Origin: Variovorax paradoxus | GTDB lineage: Bacteria; Pseudomonadota; Gammaproteobacteria; Burkholderiales; Burkholderiaceae_C | DNA: 64,000 nt | Reading direction: 5' to 3' | NCBI RefSeq assembly: GCF_018614875.1 | Contig: NZ_JAGGNW010000012.1 | Span: forward strand, 62,001-126,000 | The notes under the pieces: generated by a model | The model's input: only the letters and a program-made list of their open reading frames with translations | Database searches by the model: none | Told to the model about the DNA's origin: nothing | Shown: piece after piece, positions 25,126 to 33,493 of the stretch | How the letters are laid out: each line of letters opens with the position of its first letter | Numbering within the stretch: position 1 is the first letter of the stretch | Translations under genes and position numbers: made by a program

Positions 25126-25347
25126 ATGCGTCAGTTTCATTCTTGCCAGCAACGGCAACAGCAGCAGCAGCCATCGCCGCCGCAGGCGAAGTCGCACGTT
25201 CGCCCCTCGGCGCATGTGCCGGACCATGCCGCCGCGGCGCCGGCCATCGACGACGCGCTGGACCAGGCCGCCGCGCTCTGGACCACGCGGCGCATCCGCA
25301 GTTTCTTCCTGCTGCTCGACCCGAACGCCGGGCCGAAGCAGCGCTGA
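25126..25347 (+). CDS. Gln-rich small hypothetical protein
   Basis: The 73-residue ORF starts at an ATG with GAAGGAG at good distance. It begins MRQFHSCQQRQQQQQPSPP, has an Ala/Asp-rich middle and ends with the basic/hydrophobic stretch TTRRIRSFFLLLDP. I do not recognise a family. The strong ribosome binding site and the structured upstream region support translation, possibly as a leader peptide or short accessory ORF. No other gene follows on this strand before the terminator at 25503-25541, so if it once preceded a regulated gene, that gene is gone. Confidence 0.5.
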   Translation: MRQFHSCQQRQQQQQPSPPQAKSHVRPSAHVPDHAAAAPAIDDALDQAAALWTTRRIRSFFLLLDPNAGPKQR

Positions 25348-25363
25348 GCCTCACCGGACGGTC

Positions 25364-25484
25364 TGTTCAAGGGGCTCTTGTTCGAGGCCTGCTTGTTCGG
25401 GGCGCCCTTGTCCGGGGCGCGTGCACAGGCCACCGGGTACTTCCCTCCGCGAATGTCCCCCCGTCGGCGGGAGCGCGCCCCGAA
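25364..25484. repeat. Composite repeat, short form (second copy)
   Basis: Four 15-base units of the TGTTCGGGGCGCCCT type run from 25364 to about 25421. They are followed by the 46-base block 25415-25460, which matches 7280-7325 at 45 of 46 positions, and by 25459-25484, which is identical to 7505-7530. Compared with the copy at 7200-7530 it lacks the palindrome interior. It sits between the small ORF and the terminator, again in a 3' intergenic position. Confidence 0.85.
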
Positions 25485-25502
25485 CAAAGCTACACGCTGC
25501 AT

Positions 25503-25541
25503 AAAAAAAGCGGCATCGCAGTGAAGCGATGCCGCCTTTTT
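25503..25541. terminator. Bidirectional intrinsic terminator
   Basis: GCGGCATCGC (25510-25519) and GCGATGCCGC (25526-25535) form a perfect 10-bp stem with a 6-base loop. A run of seven A lies on the left and five T on the right. It can therefore terminate both the minus-strand gabD transcript and any plus-strand transcript through the small ORF. Confidence 0.92.
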
Positions 25542-25570
25542 CAAGACAAGGCAAAGATCGGCGATGCTGC

Positions 25571-27013
25571 TTACACGCCCAGAATCGAAACCGCCTTGGT
25601 GTTCAGGTAAGCCTCGAGCGCTTCCGGGCCGCCTTCCGAACCGTAGCCCGAGTCCTTCACGCCGCCGAACGGCATTTCCGGTGAGGGCGTGGCGGGCTGG
25701 TTGATCCACAGCATGCCGAGCTCGAGCTTCTGGCTCAGCAGGTGCGCGCTCTTGATCGACTTGGTGAAGGCATAGCCGGCCAGGCCGAACGGCAGGCGGT
25801 TGGCTTCGGCGATCGCTTCTTCGAGCGTGTCGAAACCGCGGATCGCCGCAATGGGGCCGAAGGGTTCGTTGTTGAACACGTCGGCATCGAGCGGCACGTC
25901 GGTCAGCACGGTGGGCGCGAAGAAGTTGCCCGAATCGCCGACGCGTTCGCCGCCGGCGGCCACGGTGGCGCCCTTCTTGCGCGCATCGTCCAGCACATGG
26001 GCCATGGCGGTGAGGCGGCGTGCGTTGGCGAGCGGGCCGATGGTCGTGCCTTCGGCCAGGCCGTCGCCGAGCTTCAGGCCTTCGGTGTATTTGACCAGCG
26101 TGCGGGCGAATTCTTCGCGCAGGCTGTTGTGCACCAGGAAGCGAGTGGGCGAAATGCAGACCTGGCCCGCATTGCGGAACTTGGCGGCACCGGCGGCCTT
26201 CACGGCCAGCGCCACGTCGGCGTCTTCGGCCACGATGACCGGCGCGTGGCCGCCCAGCTCCATGGTGACGCGCTTCATGTGCGAGCCGGCCAGCGCGGCC
26301 AGCTGCTTGCCGACCGGCGTGGAGCCGGTGAAAGTGACCTTGCGGATGATCGGGTGCGAGATCAGGTAGTTCGAGATTTCGGCCGGGTTGCCGAACACCA
26401 GGCCCACGGTGCCGGGCGGAATGCCGGCGTCGACAAAAGCCTGCAGCAGCGCGGCGGGCGAGGCCGGGGTTTCTTCCGGCGCCTTCACCAGGAACGAGCA
26501 GCCGGTGGCCAGCGCGGCGCCGAGCTTGCGCACGATCTGGTTGATCGGGAAGTTCCAGGGCGTGAATGCGGCCACGGGGCCGAGCGGCTCCTTCAGCACG
26601 AGCTGCTGCGCGGCCAGGTTGCGCGAAGGCACGATGCGGCCGTAGACGCGGCGGCCTTCATCGGCGAACCATTCGATGATGTCGGCGGCGGCCAGCGTCT
26701 CGCCCTTGGCTTCGGCCAGCGGCTTGCCCTGCTCCTGCGTCAGCAGCCGGGCGATTTCGGGGGCGCGTTCGCGGATCAGGCCGGCGGCGCGGCGCATCAC
26801 GGCGGCGCGCTCGTTGGCGGGCGTGTTGCGCCACTTTTCGAAGCCGCGCTGGGCGGCGGCCAGGGCGCGGTCGAGGTCGGCGATGCTGGCATGCGCCACC
26901 TTGCCGATGGCCTTGCCGGTGGCCGGGTTCACGACGTCCAGCGTCTTGCCGCCGACGGCGTCGACCCATTCGTTGTCGATCAGCAGGCGGGTGTCGGTGT
27001 AGGTGGCGGTCAT
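25571..27013 (-). CDS. gabD: NAD(P)-dependent succinate-semialdehyde dehydrogenase family protein (GabD-like)
   Basis: The 480-residue protein is a full-length aldehyde dehydrogenase. It shows TPWNFP (151-156), the cofactor motif [10 protein letters not shown] (227-236), the general-base Glu252 in MELGG, the catalytic Cys286 in GQVCISPTR, and PFGP near the C terminus. Overall sequence is close to GabD-type enzymes, which oxidise succinate semialdehyde to succinate, but related semialdehydes cannot be excluded. It is monocistronic with its own terminator at 25503-25541. Confidence 0.88.
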   Translation of the reverse strand: MTATYTDTRLLIDNEWVDAVGGKTLDVVNPATGKAIGKVAHASIADLDRALAAAQRGFEKWRNTPANERAAVMRRAAGLIRERAPEIARLLTQEQGKPLAEAKGETLAAADIIEWFADEGRRVYGRIVPSRNLAAQQLVLKEPLGPVAAFTPWNFPINQIVRKLGAALATGCSFLVKAPEETPASPAALLQAFVDAGIPPGTVGLVFGNPAEISNYLISHPIIRKVTFTGSTPVGKQLAALAGSHMKRVTMELGGHAPVIVAEDADVALAVKAAGAAKFRNAGQVCISPTRFLVHNSLREEFARTLVKYTEGLKLGDGLAEGTTIGPLANARRLTAMAHVLDDARKKGATVAAGGERVGDSGNFFAPTVLTDVPLDADVFNNEPFGPIAAIRGFDTLEEAIAEANRLPFGLAGYAFTKSIKSAHLLSQKLELGMLWINQPATPSPEMPFGGVKDSGYGSEGGPEALEAYLNTKAVSILGV

Positions 27014-27156
27014 GGCGAACTTTTCCTTCGAGGACTGGAGGTTGAAAAGAAAGGGGAAATCTGGGTGCGCGGCGCGGCACCCGGGAGGTGCGCTTGCGAC
27101 AACGGCGGCAAATTGCCGCCGGGTGCATAGATTAACCCGAGTTCGCGAAGCCCGCC

Positions 27157-27181
27157 GGGGCCGGGAAACCGGCCCCTTTTT
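27157..27181 (+). terminator. Intrinsic terminator-like hairpin reading on the plus strand
   Basis: GGGGCCGG (27157-27164) and CCGGCCCC (27169-27176) form an 8-bp stem with a GAAA loop, followed by five T on the plus strand. The flanking genes are both on the minus strand, so it points against them. It could stop antisense transcription, or act on the minus strand as a U-less hairpin between the glycerate kinase gene and gabD. Confidence 0.7.
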
Positions 27182-27194
27182 GCCGTTGCAGCCG

Positions 27195-28535
27195 CTACAG
27201 GATCAGCAGCGCGCGGAAGTCGTTGACGTTGGTGTTCGTCGGCCCCGTCACGAACAGGTCGCCGATCGCGTCGAAGTAGCCGTAAGAGTCGTTGCGGTCG
27301 AGGTGGTCCGACAGCTTTTTTCCTGCAGCCGCAGCGCGCGCCAGCGTGTCGGGCGTCACGAAGGCGCCGGCGTTGTCTTCCACGCCGTCGATGCCGTCGG
27401 TGTCGGCGGCCAGCGCCCAGACCTGCGGCTGGCCCATCAGGGCCCCGGCCAGCCCCATGCACAACTCGCCGGCGCGCCCGCCGCGGCCCTTGGCCTGGCC
27501 GGGCTGGCGCGGGCGGATCGTGACGGTGGTCTCGCCGCCCGAGAGAATGACGCAGGGCCGTGCGAAAGGCTGGCCGCGGTGCGCCACGGCGCGTGCCAAT
27601 GCGGCATGGACCTTGCCGACCTCGCGCGATTCGCCTTCGATCTCGTCGCTGAGGATGTGCGCCTCGATGCCGGCCTCGCGGGCCGCCTGGGCCGCGGCTT
27701 CGAGCGACTGCTGCGGCGTGGCGATCAGGTGGACTTCATGGCCCGCGAACACCGCGTCTTCGGGCTTCGGGGTTTCGAGCTCGCCGCTCTCAAGTTGCGC
27801 GCGCACGGGCGCCGGCAGCTCGATGCCGTAGCGGTCGAGGATGGCGAGCGCATCGGCGCAGGTGGTGGCGTCGGGCACCGTGGGGCCGCTTGCGATGACG
27901 GCCGGGTCGTCGCCCGGCACGTCGCTGATGGTGAGCGTGACCACGCGCGCCGGCGCGCAGGCCGCGGCCAGCCGACCGCCCTTGATGCGCGACAGATGCT
28001 TGCGCACGCAGTTCATCTCGCCGATGCCGGCGCCGCTTTCGAGCAGCTGCTTGTTGATGCGCTGCTTGTCGGCCAGCGTGAGGCCCTCGGCCGGCAGCAC
28101 CAGAAGCGACGAGCCGCCGCCCGAAATGAGGCACAGCACGAGATCGTCGGCCGTGAGCCCCTGCGTGAGCGCGAGGATGCGCTCGGCCGCCTGCTGCCCG
28201 GCCGCGTCGGGCACCGGATGCGCGGCCTCGACGATCTCCACGCGCTGCGGCACGCCCTCGGGCCGCGGCGGAATGTGGTCGTAGCGCGTGACGACCAGAC
28301 CCGACAGCGGGGCATCGGCCGGCCACAGGGCTTCGAGCGCCTGCACCATCGAACCGCCCGCCTTGCCGGCACCGAGCACCAGCGTGCGGCCCTTGGGCGG
28401 CTTCGGCAGATGGGCGCCCAGCGTGGACAGCGGCAGCGCGCGGTCCACCGCCACGCGGTAGAGATGTTCGAGGAAGGCGCGCGGCGCTTCGCGCGGATCG
28501 GGGGCGGGGCCGAAGGATGGGTTCGATGCGGTCAT
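27195..28535 (-). CDS. ttuD: Glycerate 2-kinase / hydroxypyruvate reductase family protein (MOFRL family, TtuD-like)
   Basis: The 446-residue protein has the N-terminal DUF4147 region ([16 protein letters not shown]), ISGGGSSLL, the motif [18 protein letters not shown], and a C-terminal MOFRL domain with [11 protein letters not shown]. The family is annotated as glycerate 2-kinase or, historically, hydroxypyruvate reductase. In a purine degrader it would complete the route glyoxylate to tartronate semialdehyde to glycerate to 2-phosphoglycerate, which fits the urate genes upstream. It is codirectional with puuD. Confidence 0.88.
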   Translation of the reverse strand: MTASNPSFGPAPDPREAPRAFLEHLYRVAVDRALPLSTLGAHLPKPPKGRTLVLGAGKAGGSMVQALEALWPADAPLSGLVVTRYDHIPPRPEGVPQRVEIVEAAHPVPDAAGQQAAERILALTQGLTADDLVLCLISGGGSSLLVLPAEGLTLADKQRINKQLLESGAGIGEMNCVRKHLSRIKGGRLAAACAPARVVTLTISDVPGDDPAVIASGPTVPDATTCADALAILDRYGIELPAPVRAQLESGELETPKPEDAVFAGHEVHLIATPQQSLEAAAQAAREAGIEAHILSDEIEGESREVGKVHAALARAVAHRGQPFARPCVILSGGETTVTIRPRQPGQAKGRGGRAGELCMGLAGALMGQPQVWALAADTDGIDGVEDNAGAFVTPDTLARAAAAGKKLSDHLDRNDSYGYFDAIGDLFVTGPTNTNVNDFRALLIL

Positions 28536-28576
28536 GGCTTGCTTGTCTCCAATGGGCGATTGTGCAAGGAATACCG

Positions 28577-28650
28577 CGGAACCGGCTTTGCCGGGCCGCT
28601 GGTATTACCCCCTGCAAGGGGGTGGGAGGCCACACGAAGTGGGCAAGCCT
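28577..28650. repeat. REP-like cluster of three small hairpins between puuD and the glycerate kinase gene
   Basis: Three short palindromes lie in tandem: CCGGC-TTT-GCCGG (28582-28594), ACCCCC-TGCAA-GGGGGT (28607-28623) and CCAC-ACGAA-GTGG (28630-28642). The region lies just after the puuD stop in the direction of transcription. It may act as a transcript-end or mRNA-stabilising element. It resembles REP-type intergenic repeats; whether it recurs in the genome cannot be judged from this window. Confidence 0.5.
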
Positions 28651-28655
28651 GGGGG

Positions 28656-29861
28656 TTAGTTCGTTTTCGCGCCGGCCTGGAACCAGCGGCCGATCAACGC
28701 GCGTTCCTCATCGGTCATGTTCGTGGCGTTGTTCATCGGCATGATCTTCGTCACCACCACCTGCTGGTAGATGGCCTGTGCATGCGCCGCCACCTGTTCG
28801 GGCGAATCGACGCGCACGTTCTTCATCTGCGTGGCCGCGCCGTGACACATGAAGCAGCGCTGCTCGAGCACCTTCTGCACGTCCTTGAACGCCACCACGG
28901 GCGCCGCCGCGCCCGCCGCGGGGGCAGCCGCCGGCTCGGGCTTCATCCAGACGATGGTGAGCCCCAGCACCACGATGCCGATCAGGGCATACGGCAACGG
29001 GTTGCCCGCATTGCCTAGCTTGAAGCGGTGCCGCACCACGAAGAACTGGCGAATGGCCGCGCCGCCGAGCATGATCAGCAGCAGCACCACCCAGTTGTAC
29101 TTGTGCGTGTAGGTGAAGCTGTAGTGGTTGCTCAGCATCGCGAACAGCACGGGCAGCGTGAAGTAGGTGTTGTGCACGCTGCGCTGCTTGCCGCGCTGGC
29201 CATGCACCGGGTCGACCGGGCGGCCTTCGCGCAGCGCCTGCACGTTCTTGCGCTGGCCCGGAATGATCCAGAAGAACACGTTGCCGCTCATCGTGGTGGC
29301 CATCATCGCGCCCACCAGCAGGAAGGCCGCGCGGCCCGCGAACCACTGGCAGGCCAGCCAGGTCGCAAAGACGATGAAGAGCGCGATCAGCACGCCGACG
29401 ATGGTGTCGCCGTTCTTGCGGCGGCCGAAGATCTGGCAGATGCCGTCGTAGACCATCCAGAACACCACGAAGAAAGCCAGCGCCACGCCGATGGCCGCGC
29501 CGGGCTGCCAGTCCATCTTCGACTTGTCGATCAGATAGGTGCTCGCGTTCCACAGGTACGACATGGTGAAGAGCGCAAAGCCCGTGAGCCAGGTGCTGTA
29601 GCTCTCCCAATACGACCAGTGCAGGTGGTCCGGCAGCTTCCTGGGCGCCAGCGCGTACTTCTGCATGTTGTAGAAGCCGCCGCCGTGCACGGCCCACTGC
29701 TCGCCGCCCACGCCCTTGTCGAGCGACTCGGCGTCCTGCGGCTTCTCGAGGCTGTTGTCCAGCATCACGAAGTAGAAGGAGGCGCCGATCCAGGCGATGG
29801 CGGTGATGACGTGGACCCAGCGCAGCAGCAGGTTGGCCCAGTCGAGGTAGTAGCTTTCCAT
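28656..29861 (-). CDS. puuD: Urate hydroxylase PuuD (membrane domain fused to cytochrome c)
   Basis: The 401-residue protein has an N-terminal membrane domain of about eight helices and a C-terminal cytochrome c domain with the haem motif C336-F-M-C-H340 and a Met-rich stretch (KIMPMNN) for the sixth ligand. This is the PuuD architecture, which converts urate to 5-hydroxyisourate and passes electrons to the respiratory chain instead of to oxygen. The ATG at 29861 (MESYYLDW) is chosen over one 15 bases upstream. A TGTATACA site lies about 153 bases upstream at 30014. Confidence 0.94.
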   Translation of the reverse strand: MESYYLDWANLLLRWVHVITAIAWIGASFYFVMLDNSLEKPQDAESLDKGVGGEQWAVHGGGFYNMQKYALAPRKLPDHLHWSYWESYSTWLTGFALFTMSYLWNASTYLIDKSKMDWQPGAAIGVALAFFVVFWMVYDGICQIFGRRKNGDTIVGVLIALFIVFATWLACQWFAGRAAFLLVGAMMATTMSGNVFFWIIPGQRKNVQALREGRPVDPVHGQRGKQRSVHNTYFTLPVLFAMLSNHYSFTYTHKYNWVVLLLIMLGGAAIRQFFVVRHRFKLGNAGNPLPYALIGIVVLGLTIVWMKPEPAAAPAAGAAAPVVAFKDVQKVLEQRCFMCHGAATQMKNVRVDSPEQVAAHAQAIYQQVVVTKIMPMNNATNMTDEERALIGRWFQAGAKTN

Positions 29862-30013
29862 GGGGTGCTCTCTCAACCCCGTCGGCGCGTGGAGGCGCCG
29901 CCAGGGGATTTCAGCCTGCTCACCACTGCGGGCGCTGTAAGCAGAGAAAGTGCCGCGAACGCAGGCTCCATGAAATGGGCCTCGCTCCGCTGCGGCTTGT
30001 TGTGGACCGAAAG

Positions 30014-30021
30014 TGTATACA
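30014..30021. promoter_or_regulatory. TGTATACA operator candidate upstream of puuD
   Basis: The perfect 8-bp palindrome TGTATACA lies in the extended context AAAGTGTATACAGTT. This 15-mer is identical to that at the GntR/uraH promoter (31819). It sits between the xdhC stop and the puuD start. GntR regulators of the FadR group often bind such short palindromes. Confidence 0.7.
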
Positions 30022-30048
30022 GTTTTGACAAGAGGCGGGTTTGTTTTT

Positions 30049-30855
30049 TCAGCCCAGCGATTGCAACAACTGTGCCGCCACCGCCACCGCGATCACCTCG
30101 GGCTCCTTGCCCGTGATGCCGGGCACGCCGATCGGGCAGGTGATGCGGGCCAGTTCGCCGGCCGTGAAGCCGCGCGCCTCGAGCCGGTGGCTGAAGGTGG
30201 CCCACTTGGTCTTGCTGCCGATCAGGCCGATGTAGGGCAGGTCGCCGTGCGTGCGCAGGCGCTTGAGGCAGGCGATGACGATATCCAGGTCTTCGGCGTG
30301 GCTGAAGCTCATGATCAGCACGCGGCTGCCCGGTGCGAGCGCGGCCACGGCGTCCTGCACGGGCTCGGAGTGTTCGGTCTCGATCTGCGCCGGCAGTGCG
30401 TGCGGGAACACGCCGTCGCGGCTGTCGATCCAGCGCACCGCGAACGGCAGGCCGGCCAGCAGCCGGGCGAGCGCGGCACCCACGTGGCCGCCGCCGAACA
30501 GCGCCACGGGCTCGAGTTGCGCAACCAGTTCGCGCTGCAACGCAGGCGCATCGACCGCCGTGATGCGTCGATAAGAGAGAAACACCACGCCACCGCAGCA
30601 TTGGCCCAGGCTCGGGCCAAGCGGATAGCGCTCGATGCCGTCGATGGTGCGCCGGCCGTGGAGCAATTCGCGCGCTTCCTGCGTGGCCTGGAACTCGAGC
30701 TGGCCGCCGCCGATGGTGCCCGTGAGCCCTTCGGCCCACACTGCCATCCAGGTGCCGGCCTCGCGCGGCGCCGAGCCCTGCGTCGATTCGACGCGCACCA
30801 GCACCGCGTCTTCACCGGGAAGGCGGGCCAGCAATTGATCGACCATGCCGTTCAT
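30049..30855 (-). CDS. xdhC: Xanthine dehydrogenase accessory protein XdhC
   Basis: The 268-residue protein shows the XdhC hallmarks: an N-terminal VESTQGSAPREAG region, GTIGGGQLE, a cysteine pair in LGQCCGG and a Rossmann-like C-terminal domain with VALFGGGHVG. It is followed by a stretch typical of the family (IGLIGSKTKW). XdhC binds the molybdenum cofactor, helps sulphurate it and inserts it into XdhB. It lies 23 kb away from xdhAB but directly upstream of puuD. A GTG at 30864 is an alternative start. Confidence 0.93.
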   Translation of the reverse strand: MNGMVDQLLARLPGEDAVLVRVESTQGSAPREAGTWMAVWAEGLTGTIGGGQLEFQATQEARELLHGRRTIDGIERYPLGPSLGQCCGGVVFLSYRRITAVDAPALQRELVAQLEPVALFGGGHVGAALARLLAGLPFAVRWIDSRDGVFPHALPAQIETEHSEPVQDAVAALAPGSRVLIMSFSHAEDLDIVIACLKRLRTHGDLPYIGLIGSKTKWATFSHRLEARGFTAGELARITCPIGVPGITGKEPEVIAVAVAAQLLQSLG

Positions 30856-30907
30856 TTCCGACACCTTCGGTTGCGGGGTTGCACGGGACTCACGGTATAA
30901 ACCGGCG

Positions 30908-31402
30908 ATGAACCCTCAGCTTACGCCGCGCCGCCTTGCCCTGGTGGCATCCGTCATCTCCGCACTTTGGCTTGCCGGCTGCGAAAGCCCCAAGACCGTG
31001 CCCGGCCAATTGAGCGAGGTCAAGGCCGAGCCGAGCGTGGCGGCCGCCGTGTCGCACCCCTCGTCGAATGCGACCACCGCGCGCGAGTACCGCCGCGATG
31101 CGGCACGCCACATCTACAACGCCAACAAGTCTCGCATCTACAGCGGGCAGCTGCCGCCCATGCTCTATGCCGTCGGCACCCTGCAGGTCAACCTCGATGC
31201 CGGCGGCAAGGTGGTGTCGGTGCATTGGATGCGCGCGCCCAAGCACGCACCCGAGGTCATCGCCGAGATCGAGCGCCTCGTGCTGCAGGCCGCGCCCTTC
31301 CCCGCCGCCACGCGCCTCGGTGCGGTCACGTGGACCGACACCTGGCTGTGGGACAAGAGCGGGCGCTTCCAGCTCGACACGCTCACCGAAGGGCAGCAGT
31401 AA
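30908..31402 (+). CDS. Lipoprotein with TonB C-terminal-like domain
   Basis: The 164-residue product has a lipoprotein signal peptide with the lipobox LAGC (Cys25). The C-terminal 90 residues (SGQLPPMLYAVGTLQVNLDAGG and PFPAATRL) resemble the TonB C-terminal fold, without a Pro-rich spacer. Such short TonB-like lipoproteins are common in Burkholderiales and have no established role. It converges on uraH and appears unrelated to purine catabolism. Confidence 0.75.
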   Translation: MNPQLTPRRLALVASVISALWLAGCESPKTVPGQLSEVKAEPSVAAAVSHPSSNATTAREYRRDAARHIYNANKSRIYSGQLPPMLYAVGTLQVNLDAGGKVVSVHWMRAPKHAPEVIAEIERLVLQAAPFPAATRLGAVTWTDTWLWDKSGRFQLDTLTEGQQ

Positions 31403-31413
31403 GGCGACCGGCA

Positions 31414-31764
31414 TCAAGACCCGCGGTAGGTCGAGTAGCTCCACGGGCTCACCAGAAGCGGCACGTGGTAGTGCTGGTCGGTGTGCGCCACGCCGAAATC
31501 CAGCGACACCTTGTTCAGGAAATTGGGCTCCGGCAGCTTCACGCCGCACGCCTTGAAATAGCCCGCCACGTCGAACACCAGCCGGTAGGTACCGACCTTG
31601 AGCGAGTGGTTGTCGTAGAGCGGCCCGTCGCTGCGGCCGTCCGAATTCAGCGTGAAGCGCTTCACCAGCGTGGCGGCCTCGCCTTGGGTGGTGTACAGCG
31701 CCACCTCCATGCCGGCCGCGGGGCCGCCGTGCATCGTGTCCAGTACGTGAGTGCTCAGGCCCAT
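31414..31764 (-). CDS. uraH: 5-hydroxyisourate hydrolase (transthyretin-like)
   Basis: The 116-residue protein has the family signatures LSTHVLDTMHGGPA at the N terminus and the C-terminal tetrapeptide YRGS. It hydrolyses 5-hydroxyisourate, the PuuD product, to OHCU. AAGGAGC precedes the ATG. It is transcribed divergently from the GntR gene at 31848, and the TGTATACA palindrome at 31819 lies between the two starts, so both may be controlled from it. Confidence 0.95.
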   Translation of the reverse strand: MGLSTHVLDTMHGGPAAGMEVALYTTQGEAATLVKRFTLNSDGRSDGPLYDNHSLKVGTYRLVFDVAGYFKACGVKLPEPNFLNKVSLDFGVAHTDQHYHVPLLVSPWSYSTYRGS

Positions 31765-31818
31765 GGGGCGCTCCTTCGAATGTCGATCAAGGCTGCGGGA
31801 TATTCCGGTGGACAAAAG

Positions 31819-31826
31819 TGTATACA
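31819..31826. promoter_or_regulatory. TGTATACA operator candidate between uraH and the GntR gene
   Basis: TGTATACA lies 22 bases before the GntR start and 55 bases before the uraH start, in the context AAAGTGTATACAGTT shared with the puuD site. Position next to the regulator's own start suggests autoregulation. Confidence 0.75.
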
Positions 31827-31847
31827 GTTACCGGCTTTGGGTCTATC

Positions 31848-32522
31848 ATGAAAAACATGGAGTCCTCCACCACCCGTTCGATCGTCGACGCGCTCACCAA
31901 GGCGATCGTCGAGCACCGGCTGCAGCCCGGCACCAAGCTGGCCGAGCAGAAGCTGGCCGATCATTTCGGTGTGTCGCGCACGCTGGTGCGCCAGGCGCTG
32001 TTCCAGCTCTCGCAGAACAAGCTGATCCGCCTCGAACCCGCGCGCGGCGCCTTCGTGGCGGCGCCCGCCGTCGACGAGGCCAGGCAGGTGTTCGCGGTGC
32101 GCCGCATGCTCGAGGCTGAGATGACGCGCGAGTTCGTGCGCACCGTCACGCCGGCCAAGATCAAGGCGCTGAAGGAGCACGTCGCACTCGAAAAATCCGC
32201 CGTGTCGGGCGAGGACATCTCGGGCCGCACCGAGCTGCTCGGCGACTTCCACGTGCGCATGGCCGAGCTCATGGGCAACCAGGTGCTGGCGCAGATCCTC
32301 GGCGAACTCATTTCGCGCTGCGCCCTCATCACGCTCATGTACCAGAGCACCAGCGCGGCCGAGCATTCCAACGACGAACACGCCGACATCGTGAAGGCGC
32401 TGGCCGCGCGCGACGAAGAGCGCGCCGTGCGCCTCATGACCGAACACCTGGAGCACGTCGAGGCCAACCTGACCTTCGACCGCAAGGTGCCGACCAACGA
32501 CATCTCCCTCGCGCTGTCCTGA
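31848..32522 (+). CDS. GntR-family (FadR-like) regulator, likely regulator of urate/allantoin catabolism
   Basis: The 224-residue protein has an N-terminal winged helix (LQPGTKLAEQKLADHFGVSR, then TLVRQALFQL) and a C-terminal all-helical FCD domain. It precedes puuE by eight bases and is likely cotranscribed with puuE and the uraD-allC fusion. It is clearly paralogous to the GntR at 51355: both share EVFAVRR or QVFAVRR, LGDFHV and the DEHSDF/DEHADI pattern. The TGTATACA site in its promoter makes it the first candidate to bind that motif. The ATG at 31848 is chosen because the ORF extension upstream would overlap the operator. Confidence 0.88.
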   Translation: MKNMESSTTRSIVDALTKAIVEHRLQPGTKLAEQKLADHFGVSRTLVRQALFQLSQNKLIRLEPARGAFVAAPAVDEARQVFAVRRMLEAEMTREFVRTVTPAKIKALKEHVALEKSAVSGEDISGRTELLGDFHVRMAELMGNQVLAQILGELISRCALITLMYQSTSAAEHSNDEHADIVKALAARDEERAVRLMTEHLEHVEANLTFDRKVPTNDISLALS

Positions 32523-32530
32523 TCCACACC

Positions 32531-33493
32531 ATGACCGTCTACGACACCACCCTGCCCTATCCGCGCGACCTCGTCGGCTACGGCCGCAACCCGCCGCATG
32601 CGCAGTGGCCCGGCGGCGCGCGCATTGCGGTGCAGTTCGTCCTCAACTACGAAGAGGGCGCTGAGAACGCCACGCTGCATGGCGACGCGGGCTCCGAGCA
32701 ATTCCTCTCCGAGATGTTCAACCCGGCCAGCTTTCCCGACCGGCACATCAGCATGGAAGGCATCTACGAATACGGCTCGCGTGCCGGCGTGTGGCGCATC
32801 CTGCGCGAGTTCGAGAAGCGCGGCCTGCCGCTCACGGTGTTCGGCGTGGGCATGGCGCTGGAACGCTACCCCGAGCTCACCGCCGCCTTCAAGGAACTGG
32901 GCCACGAGATCGCCTGCCACGGCTGGCGCTGGATCCACTACCAGAACCTCGATGAGGCCACCGAGCGCGAGCACATGCGCCTGGGCATGGAAGCGATTGA
33001 AAAGCTCACCGGCAAGCGCGCGCTCGGCTGGTACACCGGCCGCGACAGCCCGCGCACGCGCCGCCTCGTGGCCGACTACGGCGGCTTCGAATACGACAGC
33101 GACTACTACGGCGACGACCTGCCGTTCTGGATGAAGGTGCAGAAGACCGACGGCACGGTGGTGCCGCAGCTCATCGTGCCCTACACGCTCGACTGCAACG
33201 ACATGCGCTTTGCGCTGCCGCAGGGCTACTCGCACGCCGACCCGTTCTTCCAGTACATGAAGGACAGCTTCGACGCGTTGTATGCCGAAGGCGACCCGCA
33301 AGGCGACAACAGCCCGAAGATGATGAGCATCGGCATGCACTGCCGCCTGCTCGGACGGCCCGGCCGCATCGTGGCGCTGCAGCGCTTTCTCGACCACATC
33401 GCACAGCACGACGGCGTGTGGGTCTGCCGCCGGCTCGACATCGCGCGCCATTGGAAGCAGGCGCACCCCTTTGAAGCCGGAGCCGCATCATGA
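32531..33493 (+). CDS. puuE: Allantoinase PuuE (polysaccharide-deacetylase fold)
   Basis: The 320-residue protein matches the cofactor-independent PuuE allantoinase, not the metal-dependent AllB type. It begins PYPRDLVGYGRNPPHAQWPGG and contains VQFVLNYEEGAE, HEIACHGWRW and GWYTGRDSPRTR. It opens the ring of allantoin to give allantoate. It overlaps the next gene by ATGA at 33490, so it is coupled to the UraD-AllC fusion that acts immediately before and after it. Confidence 0.95.
   Translation: MTVYDTTLPYPRDLVGYGRNPPHAQWPGGARIAVQFVLNYEEGAENATLHGDAGSEQFLSEMFNPASFPDRHISMEGIYEYGSRAGVWRILREFEKRGLPLTVFGVGMALERYPELTAAFKELGHEIACHGWRWIHYQNLDEATEREHMRLGMEAIEKLTGKRALGWYTGRDSPRTRRLVADYGGFEYDSDYYGDDLPFWMKVQKTDGTVVPQLIVPYTLDCNDMRFALPQGYSHADPFFQYMKDSFDALYAEGDPQGDNSPKMMSIGMHCRLLGRPGRIVALQRFLDHIAQHDGVWVCRRLDIARHWKQAHPFEAGAAS

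Noticed and set aside
25571..27013. Assignment of the aldehyde dehydrogenase as part of the purine operon
   Set aside because: It has its own terminator, a separate upstream region with a hairpin, and no TGTATACA motif was seen. Only proximity would support it.
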